In this document: positions 44,671-54,667 of the stretch, in pieces | How the letters are laid out: the number at the start of each line of letters is the position of its first letter | Numbering within the stretch: the first letter of the stretch is position 1 | From: Phenylobacterium soli | Lineage (GTDB): Bacteria > Pseudomonadota > Alphaproteobacteria > Caulobacterales > Caulobacteraceae | Direction: 5' to 3' | Length of the DNA: 64,000 bases | Assembly: GCF_003254475.1 (NCBI RefSeq) | Contig: NZ_QFYQ01000001.1 | Location: 310,001 to 374,000, forward strand | Notes under the pieces: model-generated | What the model was told of the DNA's origin: nothing | What the model saw: only the letters and a program-made list of their open reading frames with translations | Database searches by the model: none | Made by a program: the position numbers and the translations under genes

Positions 44671-46995
44671 ATGGGCGCGTACGATCTGATCCTGGCGGCG
44701 GCGGCCGGCGCGGTGTCGCTGGCGATCTGCGCCGTGCTCTGGGCCCTGGCCCAGCGGCGCCAGGCCGCCCTGCAAGTGCAAGGCCTGACCCGCCGGCTGG
44801 CGGTGATCGAGAACCGCGCCGACGCCGCCCAGGCCTCCGCCGAGGCCTTCGATTCCACCCTGCTCGCCGTCGAGGACGGCCAGGCGCTGCTGGCCTCGGG
44901 CGAGGAGAGCCTGGGGGTCTGCGCCCGGGTGCTGGGCGTCGAGCCGGCCGAACCGCAGGCGCTGGTCAACGCCCTGATGCGCGCCGACCCGGACCACGCC
45001 CGCCGGCTGCGCGCCCTGTTCGAGCGCGGCGAGCCTTGCGCCTTCGAAGTCCGCGGCGAGGCCGGCGCGGTCTCTGTGGAGGGCCGGGCGGCCGGGGCGA
45101 TCGCCTGGCTGCGGGTCTCGGCGGCGGTGGGCGAGGACGCCGCCCTGCCGACCGCGCCCCGGTTCGCCGCCTTCCTCGACGCCCGCGCCTGCCCGGCGTG
45201 GATCGCCGCCGCCGACGGCTCGCCGGTGTGGGTGAACGCTGCCTGGCTGCGGGCGGTGGACGCCCAGGATCTCGACGACGCGGCCGCGCGGGGCCTCGCC
45301 TTCGACCGCGGCGCCGACGCCATCGCCAGCGAGGCGGCCAACCTCGGCCAGAAGCGGGACGCGGTCCGCTGGTCGACGGTGGAGGGCCGCCGCCGCGCCT
45401 TCCGCGTCACCGCCCAGCCGCTAGAGGGCGGCGGGGTCGGCGTCTGGACCGACGACGTCACCGAGGTGGAGGAGATCCGCGAGGCGCTGAAGCGCAACGT
45501 CGAGGCGCACGACGAGACGCTGAACCACATCGCCGAGGCGGTGGCGATCTTCGGCGAGGGCAAGCGGCTGATGTTCCACAACGCCGCCTTCGCCGAGCTG
45601 TGGGGGCTGGAGCCGGCCTGGCTGGCGGACCGGCCGACGCACGGCGAGGTGCTCGACCGCCTGCGCCAGCGCCGCCGCCTGCCCGAGACCGCCGACTACG
45701 CCAAGTGGAAGACCGCCGAGCTCGCCCGCTACGAGCAGCTCGGCCCCGCCGCCGACGACCTCTGGAGCCTGCCCGATGGGCGCACCTTGAAGGTGGTTCG
45801 CCAGCCGCACCCGATGGGCGGCCTGCTGCTGCTGTTCTCCGACATCACCGGCGAGCTGAAGCTGAAGGCCCAGTACAACGCCCTCATCGAGGTGCAGCAG
45901 GCGACCCTCGACAAGCTCTCCGATGCGGTGGCCGTGTTCGGCTCGGACGGACGCCTCAGGCTCTCGAACGACGCCTTCGCCAAGTTCTGGCAGATCGCCC
46001 CGGCCCAGCTCGAGGCGGCGGGGGATTTCGAGGGCGTGGTCGAGCTGTGCGTGCCCAAGCTGCACGACCGGGCGTTCTGGCGCGAGCTGAAGGGCCGCGT
46101 GGCCGATCCGGACCCCAACGCCCGCGCGCCGATGACGGGCGAGGTGAAGACCTCGGACTCGCGCATCGTGGCCTACCAGTCGCGGCCGCTGCCGGACGGG
46201 GCGACCCTGATCGCGTTCACCGACGTCACCGACGCCAAGAAGCTGGAAAGCGCGCTCGCCGACCGCGAGGCGGCCCTGGCCGACGCCGAGCGGCTGAAGC
46301 GCGACTTCGTGGGCAACGTCTCCTACGAGCTGCGCACGCCGCTGACGACCATCATCGGCTACTCCGAGCTGCTGGAGCACTCCGGCGACATCCTCTCCGA
46401 GCGCGGCAAGCAGCATGCGGCCGCGGTCAAGTCCGCGGCGACCCAACTGGCCCGCTCGATCGACGACGTGCTCGACATGGCCCAGATCGACGCCGGCGAG
46501 ATGGCGCTCGACCTTGAGGACGTGCGGGTGTCGGACATGCTGATCGGGGTGGCGGCGCGCTGGAACGAGCGGGCGGCGGGGGCCGGCGTCAGCATCGCCA
46601 CCGAGACCAGCGAGGACGTCGGCCTGATCCGCGGCGACGCCAAGCGGCTGGCCCAGATCCTCGATCACCTGGTGGAGAACGCGCTGACCCAGACCACCGG
46701 CGGCGGGACGATCACGCTTGGCGCCCGCAAGGCCCTGGGCGAGGTTCAGCTCACCGTCGCGGACACCGGGCGGGGCATTCCCTTCCATGTCCAGGCGCAC
46801 ATCTTCGACCGCTTCATCGGCCGCGAGCGCGGCGGCCCGGGCCTTGGCCTGGCGCTGGTCAAGGCGCTCACCGAGCTGCACGGCGGATGGGTGGCGCTGG
46901 AGAGCGAGCCGGGGGCCGGCGCGACCTTCACCTGCCACCTGCCGGAAGAAGCCCAGGCGGCGGCGGCCCAGCCGGAGCTGGGCCTCAGCGCCTGA
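44671..46995 (+). CDS. divL: DivL tyrosine kinase-like cell-cycle regulator
   Basis: A 774-residue membrane-anchored PAS-kinase. One N-terminal helix (about 5-25) is followed by several PAS-like domains, including one near 290-390 (AEAVAIFGEGKRLMFHNA) and one near 415-520 (SDAVAVFGSDGRLRLSNDA). The kinase core is VGNVSYELRTPLTT, where Y552 replaces the phospho-accepting His of histidine kinases. The ATPase part is intact (HLVENALTQ, DTGRGIPF, GGPGLGLALVKAL). Tyr at this position is the hallmark of Caulobacter DivL, which acts with DivK to control the CckA-CtrA pathway. Length also fits. GGAGCAGGG precedes the ATG. Confidence 0.96.
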   Translation: MGAYDLILAAAAGAVSLAICAVLWALAQRRQAALQVQGLTRRLAVIENRADAAQASAEAFDSTLLAVEDGQALLASGEESLGVCARVLGVEPAEPQALVNALMRADPDHARRLRALFERGEPCAFEVRGEAGAVSVEGRAAGAIAWLRVSAAVGEDAALPTAPRFAAFLDARACPAWIAAADGSPVWVNAAWLRAVDAQDLDDAAARGLAFDRGADAIASEAANLGQKRDAVRWSTVEGRRRAFRVTAQPLEGGGVGVWTDDVTEVEEIREALKRNVEAHDETLNHIAEAVAIFGEGKRLMFHNAAFAELWGLEPAWLADRPTHGEVLDRLRQRRRLPETADYAKWKTAELARYEQLGPAADDLWSLPDGRTLKVVRQPHPMGGLLLLFSDITGELKLKAQYNALIEVQQATLDKLSDAVAVFGSDGRLRLSNDAFAKFWQIAPAQLEAAGDFEGVVELCVPKLHDRAFWRELKGRVADPDPNARAPMTGEVKTSDSRIVAYQSRPLPDGATLIAFTDVTDAKKLESALADREAALADAERLKRDFVGNVSYELRTPLTTIIGYSELLEHSGDILSERGKQHAAAVKSAATQLARSIDDVLDMAQIDAGEMALDLEDVRVSDMLIGVAARWNERAAGAGVSIATETSEDVGLIRGDAKRLAQILDHLVENALTQTTGGGTITLGARKALGEVQLTVADTGRGIPFHVQAHIFDRFIGRERGGPGLGLALVKALTELHGGWVALESEPGAGATFTCHLPEEAQAAAAQPELGLSA

Positions 46996-47001
46996 GCCGC
47001 C

Positions 47002-47274
47002 TCAGCGGCGGCGGAACTGCGGTCGTGCGGGCCCGGGGCCGACGCGCGCGCCTTCGGGCTTGTGGCGGTAGGTGATGCGGCCGCGGTCCATGTCGTAGGG
47101 CGTCATCTCCACCGTGACGCGGTCGCCGACCATGGAGCGGATACGGTTCTTCTTCATGCGGCCGGCCGTGTAGGCCAGGATCTCGTGGTCGTTCTCGAGA
47201 CGCACGCGGAAGCGGCCCTCGGGCAAGAGTTCGATGATCTGGCCGTCGAATTCGACGAGGTCTTCCTTCGCCAT
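47002..47274 (-). CDS. infA: Translation initiation factor IF-1
   Basis: A 90-residue IF-1: [20 protein letters not shown] at the start, then [34 protein letters not shown] and [11 protein letters not shown], the OB fold that covers the A site of the 30S subunit. The standard protein ends near residue 72; here a Gly/Pro/Arg tail of about 18 residues follows ([16 protein letters not shown]). It ends 6 nt from the convergent divL stop. Confidence 0.96.
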   Translation of the reverse strand: MAKEDLVEFDGQIIELLPEGRFRVRLENDHEILAYTAGRMKKNRIRSMVGDRVTVEMTPYDMDRGRITYRHKPEGARVGPGPARPQFRRR

Positions 47275-47298
47275 GTGAGGCTCCTTGCCGGGACGGGG

Positions 47299-47658
47299 TT
47301 ACTTGCGGGCTTTGCGGGCGGCGTAGCGGGCGTCTCGCTTGGCCTTGGCCTCGGCCTTGGTCAGAGCCTTGCGCTCCTTGCGCTCGCCCCGCTTGGCCTC
47401 GAGCGCCGCAGCCTCGATCGCCGCCGCAGCCTCGCGTTCGGCCTCGAGCGCCTGGGCCGCAGCCTCGATGCGCGCGCTCTTGGCGGCGGCGCGCGTCTGG
47501 CGCACCTGAGCGAGCTCGGCCGCCTTGCGCGCGGCGCGGTCGATGGGTTCGGCGGCCGTCACAGCGGCCCTCGGTTGGAACTTGGCGAGGAGCGCCTTGC
47601 GCGCCTCGGCGGCGGTCTTCAGGCGTTCGGCGTAGCCGCTTCTCTGGGTCTCGTTCAT
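47299..47658 (-). CDS. DUF6481-like basic helical protein
   Basis: A 119-residue, very Ala/Lys/Arg-rich helix with strong coiled-coil tendency: SGYAERLKTAAEARKALLAKF, then EREAAAAIEAAALEAKRGER and a closing basic tail KAKRDARYAARKARK. The YAERLKTAAEARKALLAKFQP opening resembles proteins labelled DUF6481; this is recalled from the pattern. Nucleic-acid binding is plausible. It starts with an ATGA overlap with the upstream small gene and lies 24 nt before infA. Confidence 0.65.
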   Translation of the reverse strand: MNETQRSGYAERLKTAAEARKALLAKFQPRAAVTAAEPIDRAARKAAELAQVRQTRAAAKSARIEAAAQALEAEREAAAAIEAAALEAKRGERKERKALTKAEAKAKRDARYAARKARK

Positions 47659-47873
47659 TTCGCACCCTCCGCCAGGCGGGCGCGGCGGGTGACCAGGCGC
47701 GCGTCCTCGGCGTCGGCCAGCTCCGCCCAGCTCGCGGCGGCCGCCTGGCGTTGCTCGCGGACACGGTCCAGGGTGGCGGCCTCGGCGGCGGCGAACGCCT
47801 CACGCGCCCGGGCGCGGTACTCGTCGGCCTTGATCTGGTGCTTGTGCAGCACGGCGTCGGCGGAAACGTCCAT
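47655..47873 (-). CDS. Small helical hypothetical protein
   Basis: A 72-residue Ala/Arg-rich helical protein: MDVSADAVLHKHQIKADEY, then AAASWAELADAEDARLVTR. It resembles the small helical type at 5828-6019 in composition. It overlaps the next gene (ATGA), so both are on one transcript with infA downstream. No family recognised. Confidence 0.55.
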   Translation of the reverse strand: MDVSADAVLHKHQIKADEYRARAREAFAAAEAATLDRVREQRQAAAASWAELADAEDARLVTRRARLAEGAK

Positions 47874-47887
47874 CGGCGGGGCTCCGG

Positions 47888-48070
47888 TTATTTGAGGGAA
47901 CGGGCGGCGCGACCGTCGAGAAGGCGGCCGACCCGCAGGCCCAGTTGATCGAGCGACAGGCGCCGAAGGCTGGGATGGGCGTGGCGGATGTCGTGCAGGC
48001 TCGCCTGCGGATCGCGGGCGAGGATGTCACTCAGGACCGCCTCGGGGGCGGTCCGGTATCGGTAATTCAC
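47888..48070 (-). CDS. Small basic hypothetical protein
   Basis: A 60-residue protein, MNYRYRTAPEAVLSDILARD then HAHPSLRRLSLDQLGLRVG. It has the pattern of a short helix-turn-helix-like basic protein, with no recognised family. It is first of three leftward small genes ending in infA, 14 nt before the next. Confidence 0.55.
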   Translation of the reverse strand: MNYRYRTAPEAVLSDILARDPQASLHDIRHAHPSLRRLSLDQLGLRVGRLLDGRAARSLK

Positions 48071-48137
48071 AGCTTTACTCGGACTGGCCGGGCGAGCGCC
48101 CCGCCGTCAGGCGGGCCGCCGCCCGAGCAGGATGGCC

Positions 48138-48347
48138 TCAGACCGCCTGCAGCTGGCCCGCGGACATCTTGCCGCTGCGCTGGTCGCGCTCGACCTCGAA
48201 GCCGATCTTCTGGCCTTCGTTGAGCGTGCCGAGGCCGGCGCGCTCGACGGCCGAGATATGCACGAAGACGTCGTTGCCGCCGGCGTCCGGCTGGATGAAG
48301 CCGAAGCCCTTTTGGCCGTTGAACCACTTTACGGTGCCGGTTTGCAT
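48138..48347 (-). CDS. Cold-shock protein (CspA family)
   Basis: A 69-residue OB-fold RNA chaperone: [19 protein letters not shown] holds RNP1 (KGFGFI), and DVFVHISAV holds RNP2. The start is the ATG at 48347, behind AAGGGACAATCT, rather than the longer in-frame ATG at 48368. It belongs to the family that melts RNA structure in the cold or in stationary phase. Upstream lies a leader of more than 200 bp with a perfect hairpin (48433-48453). Confidence 0.95.
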   Translation of the reverse strand: MQTGTVKWFNGQKGFGFIQPDAGGNDVFVHISAVERAGLGTLNEGQKIGFEVERDQRSGKMSAGQLQAV

Positions 48348-48432
48348 AGATTGTCCCTTTCCGGACATGAGTTCTCCCGCCCGGGATGGACGTGGAGATC
48401 AAATTTTCGGAGAGGGTCGAAAACTAGTGCGG

Positions 48433-48453
48433 GCCGAAATTCTGGATTTCGGC
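48433..48453. promoter_or_regulatory. Hairpin upstream of the cold-shock gene
   Basis: GCCGAAAT (48433-48440) pairs with ATTTCGGC (48446-48453) around TCTGG, an 8-bp perfect stem in A+T-richer DNA. It lies about 85-105 nt upstream of the cold-shock ATG. If transcribed it could be part of a temperature-responsive leader; a protein-binding palindrome is the alternative. Confidence 0.55.
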
Positions 48454-48601
48454 GAAGGCGCCAGGCGAGCCAAAGCGATATTTGATTTGTCGAAGATGGG
48501 CCTTCCGACCCGATTTCGCAAGTATTTTCACCAGAAATCCTCACGGGCGCCTCCAGACATGCTAGTAAGCGTCTGGAAAATCTCATGAGATCCCCGGTCC
48601 G

Positions 48602-48853
48602 ATGAAAGCCGCACCCGCACGCCGCGCCTCCGCCGCCGTCCATTTCCGGACCGAGATCGAGAAGGCCGAGGCCGACGGGTTCGCTCGCGACGGAATGACC
48701 CTGCGGCTGACGCTCGGCGACGTGAACCAGCTCCAGCGCGACGCCAGCATCCCCCTCGCCGACATCAGCTTCAGCGACGGCGTCATGCGCTACCTCGGCG
48801 TCCGGATCGAAAAGGGCGGCGTGGCCGAGAGCGTCCTGGAGCGCGGGGCCTAG
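48602..48853 (+). CDS. Small hypothetical protein
   Basis: An 83-residue protein beginning MKAAPARRASAAVHFRTEIE and running through RLTLGDVNQLQRDASIPLAD to a beta-rich end (MRYLGVRIEKGG). It has no signal peptide. The composition and codon usage match the surrounding genes. It is divergent from the cold-shock gene. Function unknown. Confidence 0.6.
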   Translation: MKAAPARRASAAVHFRTEIEKAEADGFARDGMTLRLTLGDVNQLQRDASIPLADISFSDGVMRYLGVRIEKGGVAESVLERGA

Positions 48854-48952
48854 GGCCGAGCGGACCTGGCCAGGCCCGTCGTCGCCATCGCCTGCCGCTG
48901 AGCGCGCCCGATGCTATACCTCCTGCGACGCCCGCGCGTTGAGGAGACCACC

Positions 48953-49489
48953 ATGACCCCGAAGACCTTTGCCGCCGCCCTGGCGGGCCTCGCCGCCACG
49001 GCCCTCGCCGGATCGGCCGCCGCCGCCAGCCTGGTGGTGCCGATGGCGCTTGCCACCCCGCAGGGGCCGGGGGCCTCGGTGGGCCAGGTGACGCTGAGCG
49101 ACAGCCCGAAGGGCGTCTCGATCGCCCTCGACCTCAAGGGCCTGCCGCCGGGCCAGCACGGCTTCCACCTGCACGGCAACCCGTCGTGCGCCCCGGCCGC
49201 CGCGGCCGATGGCACGGTGACGCCGGCCGGCGGCGCCGGCGCGCACCTCGATCCAGGCGAGACCAAGACGCACATGGGGCCTGAGGGGGCCGGCCACCTG
49301 GGCGACCTGCCACGCATCGAGGTGGCGGCGGACGGCACGGCGCGCCAGACGCTGGCCGCGCCGCGGTTCAAGTCCGTGGCCGAGCTGCAGGGCCACGCCC
49401 TGATGATCCACGCCGGCGGCGACACCTATGCGGACACGCCGCCGCTCGGCGGGGGCGGCGCGCGCCTCGCCTGCGGCGTGGTCCGCTAG
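48953..49489 (+). CDS. sodC: Cu/Zn superoxide dismutase family protein
   Basis: A 178-residue periplasmic enzyme that dismutates superoxide, with a signal peptide ending near AAAAS (about residue 24). The copper-site motif GFHLHGN is present, with zinc-site histidines in GAHLDP and KTHMGP, then GHLGDLPRIEV and the copper-site ALMIHAGGDTY with the conserved closing ARLACGVV. The ATG at 48953 is chosen for its GAGGAG at 48941-48946. Cysteines in the metal loop and near the C-terminus fit the conserved disulfide. Confidence 0.93.
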   Translation: MTPKTFAAALAGLAATALAGSAAAASLVVPMALATPQGPGASVGQVTLSDSPKGVSIALDLKGLPPGQHGFHLHGNPSCAPAAAADGTVTPAGGAGAHLDPGETKTHMGPEGAGHLGDLPRIEVAADGTARQTLAAPRFKSVAELQGHALMIHAGGDTYADTPPLGGGGARLACGVVR

Positions 49490-49538
49490 ACAGGGATGGC
49501 GGCGGGCGGGCGCCTCGCGCCGCCCGTTCGCAAGCCTC

Positions 49539-49868
<330 letters not shown>

Positions 49869-49882
49869 CTAACGCGCGCCGT

Positions 49883-51112
49883 CTAAGCGGCGACCTCTTT
49901 CATGGAGATGGATGGATCGGCAAGCTTGATCTTGTCGACCGGCTTGCGGTTACCGATGAGCTGCTTGCCCATCATGAACTCCGGCGGGGCGTTGATCGCC
50001 TCGACCGACTGGAGTTGCTTTCCCTTCAGGTGGAAGACCGCGAACTTGGCGGTCTTGGGATCGCCGCGGATGACGATCTCGTCCACGTCGAAGGCGTAGC
50101 CCGCGATCTGGAGCTTCAGGTCGTACTGATCCGACCACTGCCAGGGCACCTCGCCGGCCGGCGCCGCACGGCCGGTGATGGCGCAGGCGGCCTGCTTGGC
50201 CTGTTCAAGGGCGTTGGGGACGCTCTCCATGCGGAACATGCGCCCTTCGTAGATCGGCATCGGCCGGTGGGTCACGTCGCCGATGGCGAACACCGCCGGA
50301 TCGGAGGTGCGGGCCTCGAGGTCGACCACCACGCCGCGCGCGCATTCCAGGCCTGCGTCCTTGGCGATCTCGTCGTTGGGGGTCGCGCCGACGCCGACGA
50401 CGACGGCGTCGCAGGCGAGTGTGCGGCCGTCGGCGAGCCTGACCCCGCTGACCTTCCCCTGGCCCTCGAAGCCGACGACGCTGGCGCCGAGCTCGAACTT
50501 GACGCCGTGCTGCTGGTGATAGGCGGTGAAGAAGTCGGAGAGCGCCTGGCAGGCGACGCGGGCGAGCACCCGCTCCTCGCGCTCCAGGACCACCACCTCG
50601 GCCCCGAGGGCCCGTCCGGAGGCGGCCACTTCCAAGCCGATGTAGCCGCCGCCGACGACGGCGAGGGTCTTGCCCGGACCGACGGCGGCCTTGAGCTGCT
50701 CGGCGTCGGCGGCGGTGCGCAGGAACATGACGCCGCCAAGCTCCGCGCCGGGGATCGGCAGGGCGATGGCCCGCGCGCCGGTTGCGATGACCAGGATGTC
50801 GTAGCTGAGGGTCGAACCGTCGGCGAGGTGCACGCGCCTGGCGCTGCGCTCCAGCTTCACGGCCCGGGTGCTGGGGCGGAAGTCGATGCGGTTCTCGGCG
50901 TAGAACTCGAGCGGCTTGAGCGCCAGGCTCTCGGCGTCGGCCTCGCCCTTCAGCCAGGCCTTCGACAGCGGCGGGCGCTGGTAGGGCGGGATCGGCTCGT
51001 CGCCCACCAGGGTGATGGGGCCTTCGTGGCCGTACTGGCGCAGCAGGGCCGCCAGCGTGCCGCCGGCGTGGCCCGCGCCAAGGATCACCACGTGCGCCGA
51101 AAGTTCGGTCAT
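49883..51112 (-). CDS. FAD-dependent ferredoxin reductase
   Basis: A 409-residue flavoprotein. The N-terminal dinucleotide motif is VVILGAGHAGGTLAALLR, followed by a YQRPPLSK loop, the NAD(P)-binding VVGGGYIGLEVAASGRALG and the FAD-binding AIGDVTHRP. The C-terminal domain with LKLQIAGYAFDVDEIVIRGD is typical of the ferredoxin/rubredoxin/putidaredoxin-reductase group. It would reduce the ferredoxin encoded immediately downstream. The start at 51112 is supported by family length. Confidence 0.9.
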   Translation of the reverse strand: MTELSAHVVILGAGHAGGTLAALLRQYGHEGPITLVGDEPIPPYQRPPLSKAWLKGEADAESLALKPLEFYAENRIDFRPSTRAVKLERSARRVHLADGSTLSYDILVIATGARAIALPIPGAELGGVMFLRTAADAEQLKAAVGPGKTLAVVGGGYIGLEVAASGRALGAEVVVLEREERVLARVACQALSDFFTAYHQQHGVKFELGASVVGFEGQGKVSGVRLADGRTLACDAVVVGVGATPNDEIAKDAGLECARGVVVDLEARTSDPAVFAIGDVTHRPMPIYEGRMFRMESVPNALEQAKQAACAITGRAAPAGEVPWQWSDQYDLKLQIAGYAFDVDEIVIRGDPKTAKFAVFHLKGKQLQSVEAINAPPEFMMGKQLIGNRKPVDKIKLADPSISMKEVAA

Positions 51113-51236
51113 GCTTTGCCGATGCCCAAAAATGACACCGGCGTCAACTTAGGTAATTGCCCGTAGCCGGCCGAACGGGCGTTTCCTCTGCCGAATCCTC
51201 TGGCGAATTGACGCGAGGTCAGGGCCAGGACCGGGC

Positions 51237-52019
51237 TTAGACCACGCGCTCCATCATCATCTTCTTGACCTCGGCGATCGCCTTGGCCGGGTTCAGGCCC
51301 TTCGGGCAGACCTGGGCGCAGTTCATGATTGTGTGGCAGCGGTAGAGCTTGAAGGGATCCTCCAGCGCGTCCAGGCGCTCGCCGGTGGCCTCGTCGCGCG
51401 AGTCGATCAGCCAGCGGTAGGCGTGCAGCAGGGCGGCCGGGCCGAGGTACTTCTCCTGGTTCCACCAGTAGCTCGGGCACGAGGTCGAGCAGCAGGCGCA
51501 GAGGATGCACTCGTAGAGGCCGTCGAGCTTCTCGCGGTCCTCGGGGCTCTGGATCCACTCCTTCTGGGGCTCCGGCGTGTCGGTGTGCAGCCAGGGCTCG
51601 ATGGAGGCGTACTGGGCGTAGAACAGGGTCAGATCCGGGACCAGGTCCTTGACCACCGGCATGTGCGGCAGCGGGCTGATCTGCACGTCCTTGCCGGGCA
51701 CTTCCTCCCAGCCGTGGGTGCAGGCCAGGGTGTTGCGGCCGCCGATGTTCATGGCGCAGGAGCCGCAGACGCCTTCCCGGCACGACCGCCGGAACGCCAG
51801 TGTCGAGTCCATGGTGTTCTTGATGTGGATGAGGACGTCCAGGACCATCGGGCCGCAGGCGTCGACATCCACCTCGTAGGTGTCCCACCGCGGATTGGAC
51901 GCATCGTCCGGATCGTAGCGGTAGATGCGGAAGGTCTTGGTCCGCCCCGAGCCGGCCGGCGCGGGGTGGTGGCGGCCCTTCTTGACCACCGAGTTCTTCG
52001 GAAGCGTGAGCTGAACCAT
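51237..52019 (-). CDS. sdhB: Succinate dehydrogenase iron-sulfur subunit
   Basis: A 260-residue subunit of complex II. The 2Fe-2S motif is [15 protein letters not shown], the 4Fe-4S motif [16 protein letters not shown], and the 3Fe-4S motif [11 protein letters not shown]. The protein passes electrons from the flavoprotein to ubiquinone. It is the last gene of sdhCDAB, 22 nt after sdhA. Confidence 0.98.
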   Translation of the reverse strand: MVQLTLPKNSVVKKGRHHPAPAGSGRTKTFRIYRYDPDDASNPRWDTYEVDVDACGPMVLDVLIHIKNTMDSTLAFRRSCREGVCGSCAMNIGGRNTLACTHGWEEVPGKDVQISPLPHMPVVKDLVPDLTLFYAQYASIEPWLHTDTPEPQKEWIQSPEDREKLDGLYECILCACCSTSCPSYWWNQEKYLGPAALLHAYRWLIDSRDEATGERLDALEDPFKLYRCHTIMNCAQVCPKGLNPAKAIAEVKKMMMERVV

Positions 52020-52041
52020 CTGCCGTCTCTTCCTTCCGCGC

Positions 52042-53829
52042 TCAGTACACCCGCGCCTTCGGCGGGATGTAGGCGATGTCGTTGGTCATGGTGAACGAGT
52101 GCACCGGGCGGTAGTCGATCTTCACCTTGCCCGACGTGTCGTCGAACCAGGCGAGGGTGTGCTTCATCCAGGTGGCGTCGTCGCGGTCCGGGAAGTCCTC
52201 GCGGGCGTGGGCGCCGCGGCTCTCGGTGCGGTTGGCCGCGCCGTTCACCGTCACGGCCGCCTGGCCGATCAGGTTGTCGAGCTCGAGGGTCTCCATCAGG
52301 TCGGTGTTCCAGATGAGCCCGCGGTCGGAGACCTTGAGGTCGCCGCGCTGGGCGTGCACCGCGGCCAGGCGCTTGACGCCCGACTTCAGGCTCTCGCCGG
52401 TGCGGAACACCGCGGCGTCCTCCTGCATGGCGCGCTGCATCTCGAGGCGCAGGGCCGCCGTCGTGGTCGAGCCGTTGGCGTTGCGCAGGCGGTCGAAGCG
52501 GGCCAGGTGGCTCTCGGTCATCGACGGCTTCAGCTCCGGCTGCTTCTCGCCGGCCTTGACGGTGTCCGCCGCCCGCAGGGCCGCGGAGCGTCCGAACACC
52601 ACGAGGTCGATGAGCGAGTTGGAGCCCAGGCGGTTGGCGCCGTGCACCGAGACGCAGGCCGCCTCGCCCACCGCCATCAGGCCCGGCACCACCTGGTCGG
52701 GGTTCTTGCCGTTCTTGGTGACCACTTCCGAATAGAAGTTCGTCGGGATGCCGCCCATGTTGTAGTGCACGGTCGGCAGGACCGGGATCGGCTCCTTGGT
52801 CACGTCGACGCCGGCGAACACCTTGGCGCTCTCGGAGATGCCGGGCAGGCGCTCGGCCAGGATCTTCGGATCCAGGTGATCGAGGTGCAGGAAGATGTGG
52901 TCCTTCTTCGGACCAACGCCCCGGCCTTCACGGATCTCGATGGTCATGGCGCGACTGACCATGTCGCGCGGCGCGAGGTCCTTCACGGACGGCGCATAGC
53001 GCTCCATGAAGCGCTCGCCCTCGGAGTTGGTCAGATAGCCGCCTTCGCCGCGGGCGCCTTCGGTGATCAGGCAGCCGGCGCCGTAGATGCCGGTCGGGTG
53101 GAACTGCACGAACTCCATGTCCTGCAGCGGCAGGCCGGCGCGCAGCGCCATGGCGTTGCCGTCGCCCGTGCAGGTGTGGGCGCTGGTGCAGGAGAAGTAG
53201 GCCCGGCCGTAGCCGCCGGTGGCCAGGATGACCAACTGGGCCTGGAAGCGGTGCAGGGTGCCGTCGTCCAGCTTCCAGGCCGTGACGCCCCGGCAGGTCC
53301 CCTCGTCCATGATCAGGTCGAGGGCGAAGTACTCGATGAAGAACTCGGTCTCGTGCGCCAGGCTCTGACCATACATGGTGTGGAGCATGGCGTGGCCAGT
53401 CCGGTCGGCCGCCGCGCAGGTGCGCTGGATCGGCGCCTCGCCGTAGTTGCGGGTCATGCCGCCGAAGGCGCGCTGATAGATCTTGCCTTCCGGGGTGCGC
53501 GAGAACGGCACGCCCCAGTGCTCCAGCTCATAGACCGCGGCCGGCGCGTTGCGGCAGAGGTATTCGATGGCGTCCTGGTCGCCCAGCCAGTCCGACCCCT
53601 TGACGGTGTCGTACATGTGCCAGCGCCAGTCGTCCTCGCTCATGTTGCCGAGCGAAGCGGAGATGCCGCCCTGGGCCGCCACGGTGTGCGAGCGGGTCGG
53701 GAACACCTTGGAGATGCACGCCGTCTTCAGCCCCGCCTGGGCGCAGCCGAGCGCCGCGCGCAGGCCCGAGCCGCCGGCGCCGACGACGACGACGTCGAAC
53801 TTGTGGTCGATGAAATCGTAAGTCGCCAT
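52042..53829 (-). CDS. sdhA: Succinate dehydrogenase flavoprotein subunit
   Basis: A 595-residue catalytic subunit that oxidises succinate to fumarate. H48 in [11 protein letters not shown] is the covalent FAD site; the FAD-binding [19 protein letters not shown] opens the protein. [20 protein letters not shown] and [17 protein letters not shown] are signature regions. The C-terminal HARED and [16 protein letters not shown] are typical. Second from last in sdhCDAB. Confidence 0.98.
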   Translation of the reverse strand: MATYDFIDHKFDVVVVGAGGSGLRAALGCAQAGLKTACISKVFPTRSHTVAAQGGISASLGNMSEDDWRWHMYDTVKGSDWLGDQDAIEYLCRNAPAAVYELEHWGVPFSRTPEGKIYQRAFGGMTRNYGEAPIQRTCAAADRTGHAMLHTMYGQSLAHETEFFIEYFALDLIMDEGTCRGVTAWKLDDGTLHRFQAQLVILATGGYGRAYFSCTSAHTCTGDGNAMALRAGLPLQDMEFVQFHPTGIYGAGCLITEGARGEGGYLTNSEGERFMERYAPSVKDLAPRDMVSRAMTIEIREGRGVGPKKDHIFLHLDHLDPKILAERLPGISESAKVFAGVDVTKEPIPVLPTVHYNMGGIPTNFYSEVVTKNGKNPDQVVPGLMAVGEAACVSVHGANRLGSNSLIDLVVFGRSAALRAADTVKAGEKQPELKPSMTESHLARFDRLRNANGSTTTAALRLEMQRAMQEDAAVFRTGESLKSGVKRLAAVHAQRGDLKVSDRGLIWNTDLMETLELDNLIGQAAVTVNGAANRTESRGAHAREDFPDRDDATWMKHTLAWFDDTSGKVKIDYRPVHSFTMTNDIAYIPPKARVY

Positions 53830-53836
53830 GGGGTCC

Positions 53837-54223
53837 TCAAGCGCCTCCCAGCGCGACCTTCAGGATGGAGAAGACGGCCAGCGCCCCCGCCAGCCCGCAG
53901 ACGAAAAGGTTCAGGATGAGCAGGGCGCTCTTATTGAGCGTGATGTGGATGTAGTCCTCGATCACCACGCGCAGGCCGCCGTGCATGTGCCAGAAGGCGA
54001 TGGCGAGGGTCAGGACCATCAGCACCGCGTTGAGCGGCTGGCTGATCCAGGCGACCGCCGCGCCGTAGTCGCCGGCGGCGATGCGCAGGACGCCGAACAC
54101 GCCCCACAGCGTCAGCGGCACGAGGGCGACGGCCCCCACCCGCTCGGATATCCAGTGGCCCACCCCGTGGTGGGCGGCGCCCAGGCCGCGGGCCCGGGAG
54201 AGCGGCGTGCGATAGCTGGCCAT
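53837..54223 (-). CDS. sdhD: Succinate dehydrogenase membrane anchor subunit
   Basis: A 128-residue hydrophobic protein with three membrane helices: [40 protein letters not shown] and the last [19 protein letters not shown]. The heme-ligand region is [15 protein letters not shown]. It anchors SdhAB and helps bind quinone. The ATG at 54223 overlaps the sdhC stop by 1 nt. Confidence 0.92.
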   Translation of the reverse strand: MASYRTPLSRARGLGAAHHGVGHWISERVGAVALVPLTLWGVFGVLRIAAGDYGAAVAWISQPLNAVLMVLTLAIAFWHMHGGLRVVIEDYIHITLNKSALLILNLFVCGLAGALAVFSILKVALGGA

Positions 54224-54630
54224 CAGATGGCTCCCGTCATCATGGCGATCGCCCAGACGGCGATGGTCGCGGCGGCGGTGAAGGCGAAGACCAGGACGGC
54301 GGTGGCGTTGGCGGTCTTCACGTCGAGGCCTTTGCCCATATCCCAGACGAGGTGCCGGACGCCGTTCGCCAGGTGGTAGAAGAAGCTGAGCGTCAGGCCG
54401 AACATCACGACCTTGCCGAGCGGCGAGCCCATCAGCCCCTTGAACTGGGCGTAGGCCTCCGGCCCCTTGGCCAGGGAGACGGCCCAGGCCGCCGCGATCA
54501 GGGCGCCGACATAGAGCGCCACGCCGGTAGCGCGATGCAGGATCGAGGTGGCCATGGTGATGTGCCAGCGCCAGACCTGCAGGTGGGGCGAGAGCGGCCG
54601 CTCCCGCATTGCCTTCGAGGCGTCGCTCAT
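54223..54630 (-). CDS. sdhC: Succinate dehydrogenase cytochrome b556 subunit
   Basis: A 135-residue subunit with three membrane helices. RPLSPHLQVWRWHITMATSILHRATG opens the family signature (HRATG holds conserved quinone-site residues), and LSFFYHLANGVRHLVWD carries the heme-ligand His. First gene of sdhCDAB; a sigma-70-type promoter lies upstream (54668-54695). Confidence 0.95.
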   Translation of the reverse strand: MSDASKAMRERPLSPHLQVWRWHITMATSILHRATGVALYVGALIAAAWAVSLAKGPEAYAQFKGLMGSPLGKVVMFGLTLSFFYHLANGVRHLVWDMGKGLDVKTANATAVLVFAFTAAATIAVWAIAMMTGAI

Positions 54631-54667
54631 GTCTTCGGGCCTCCCGCACCCTTGCTCGGACCCGGCG

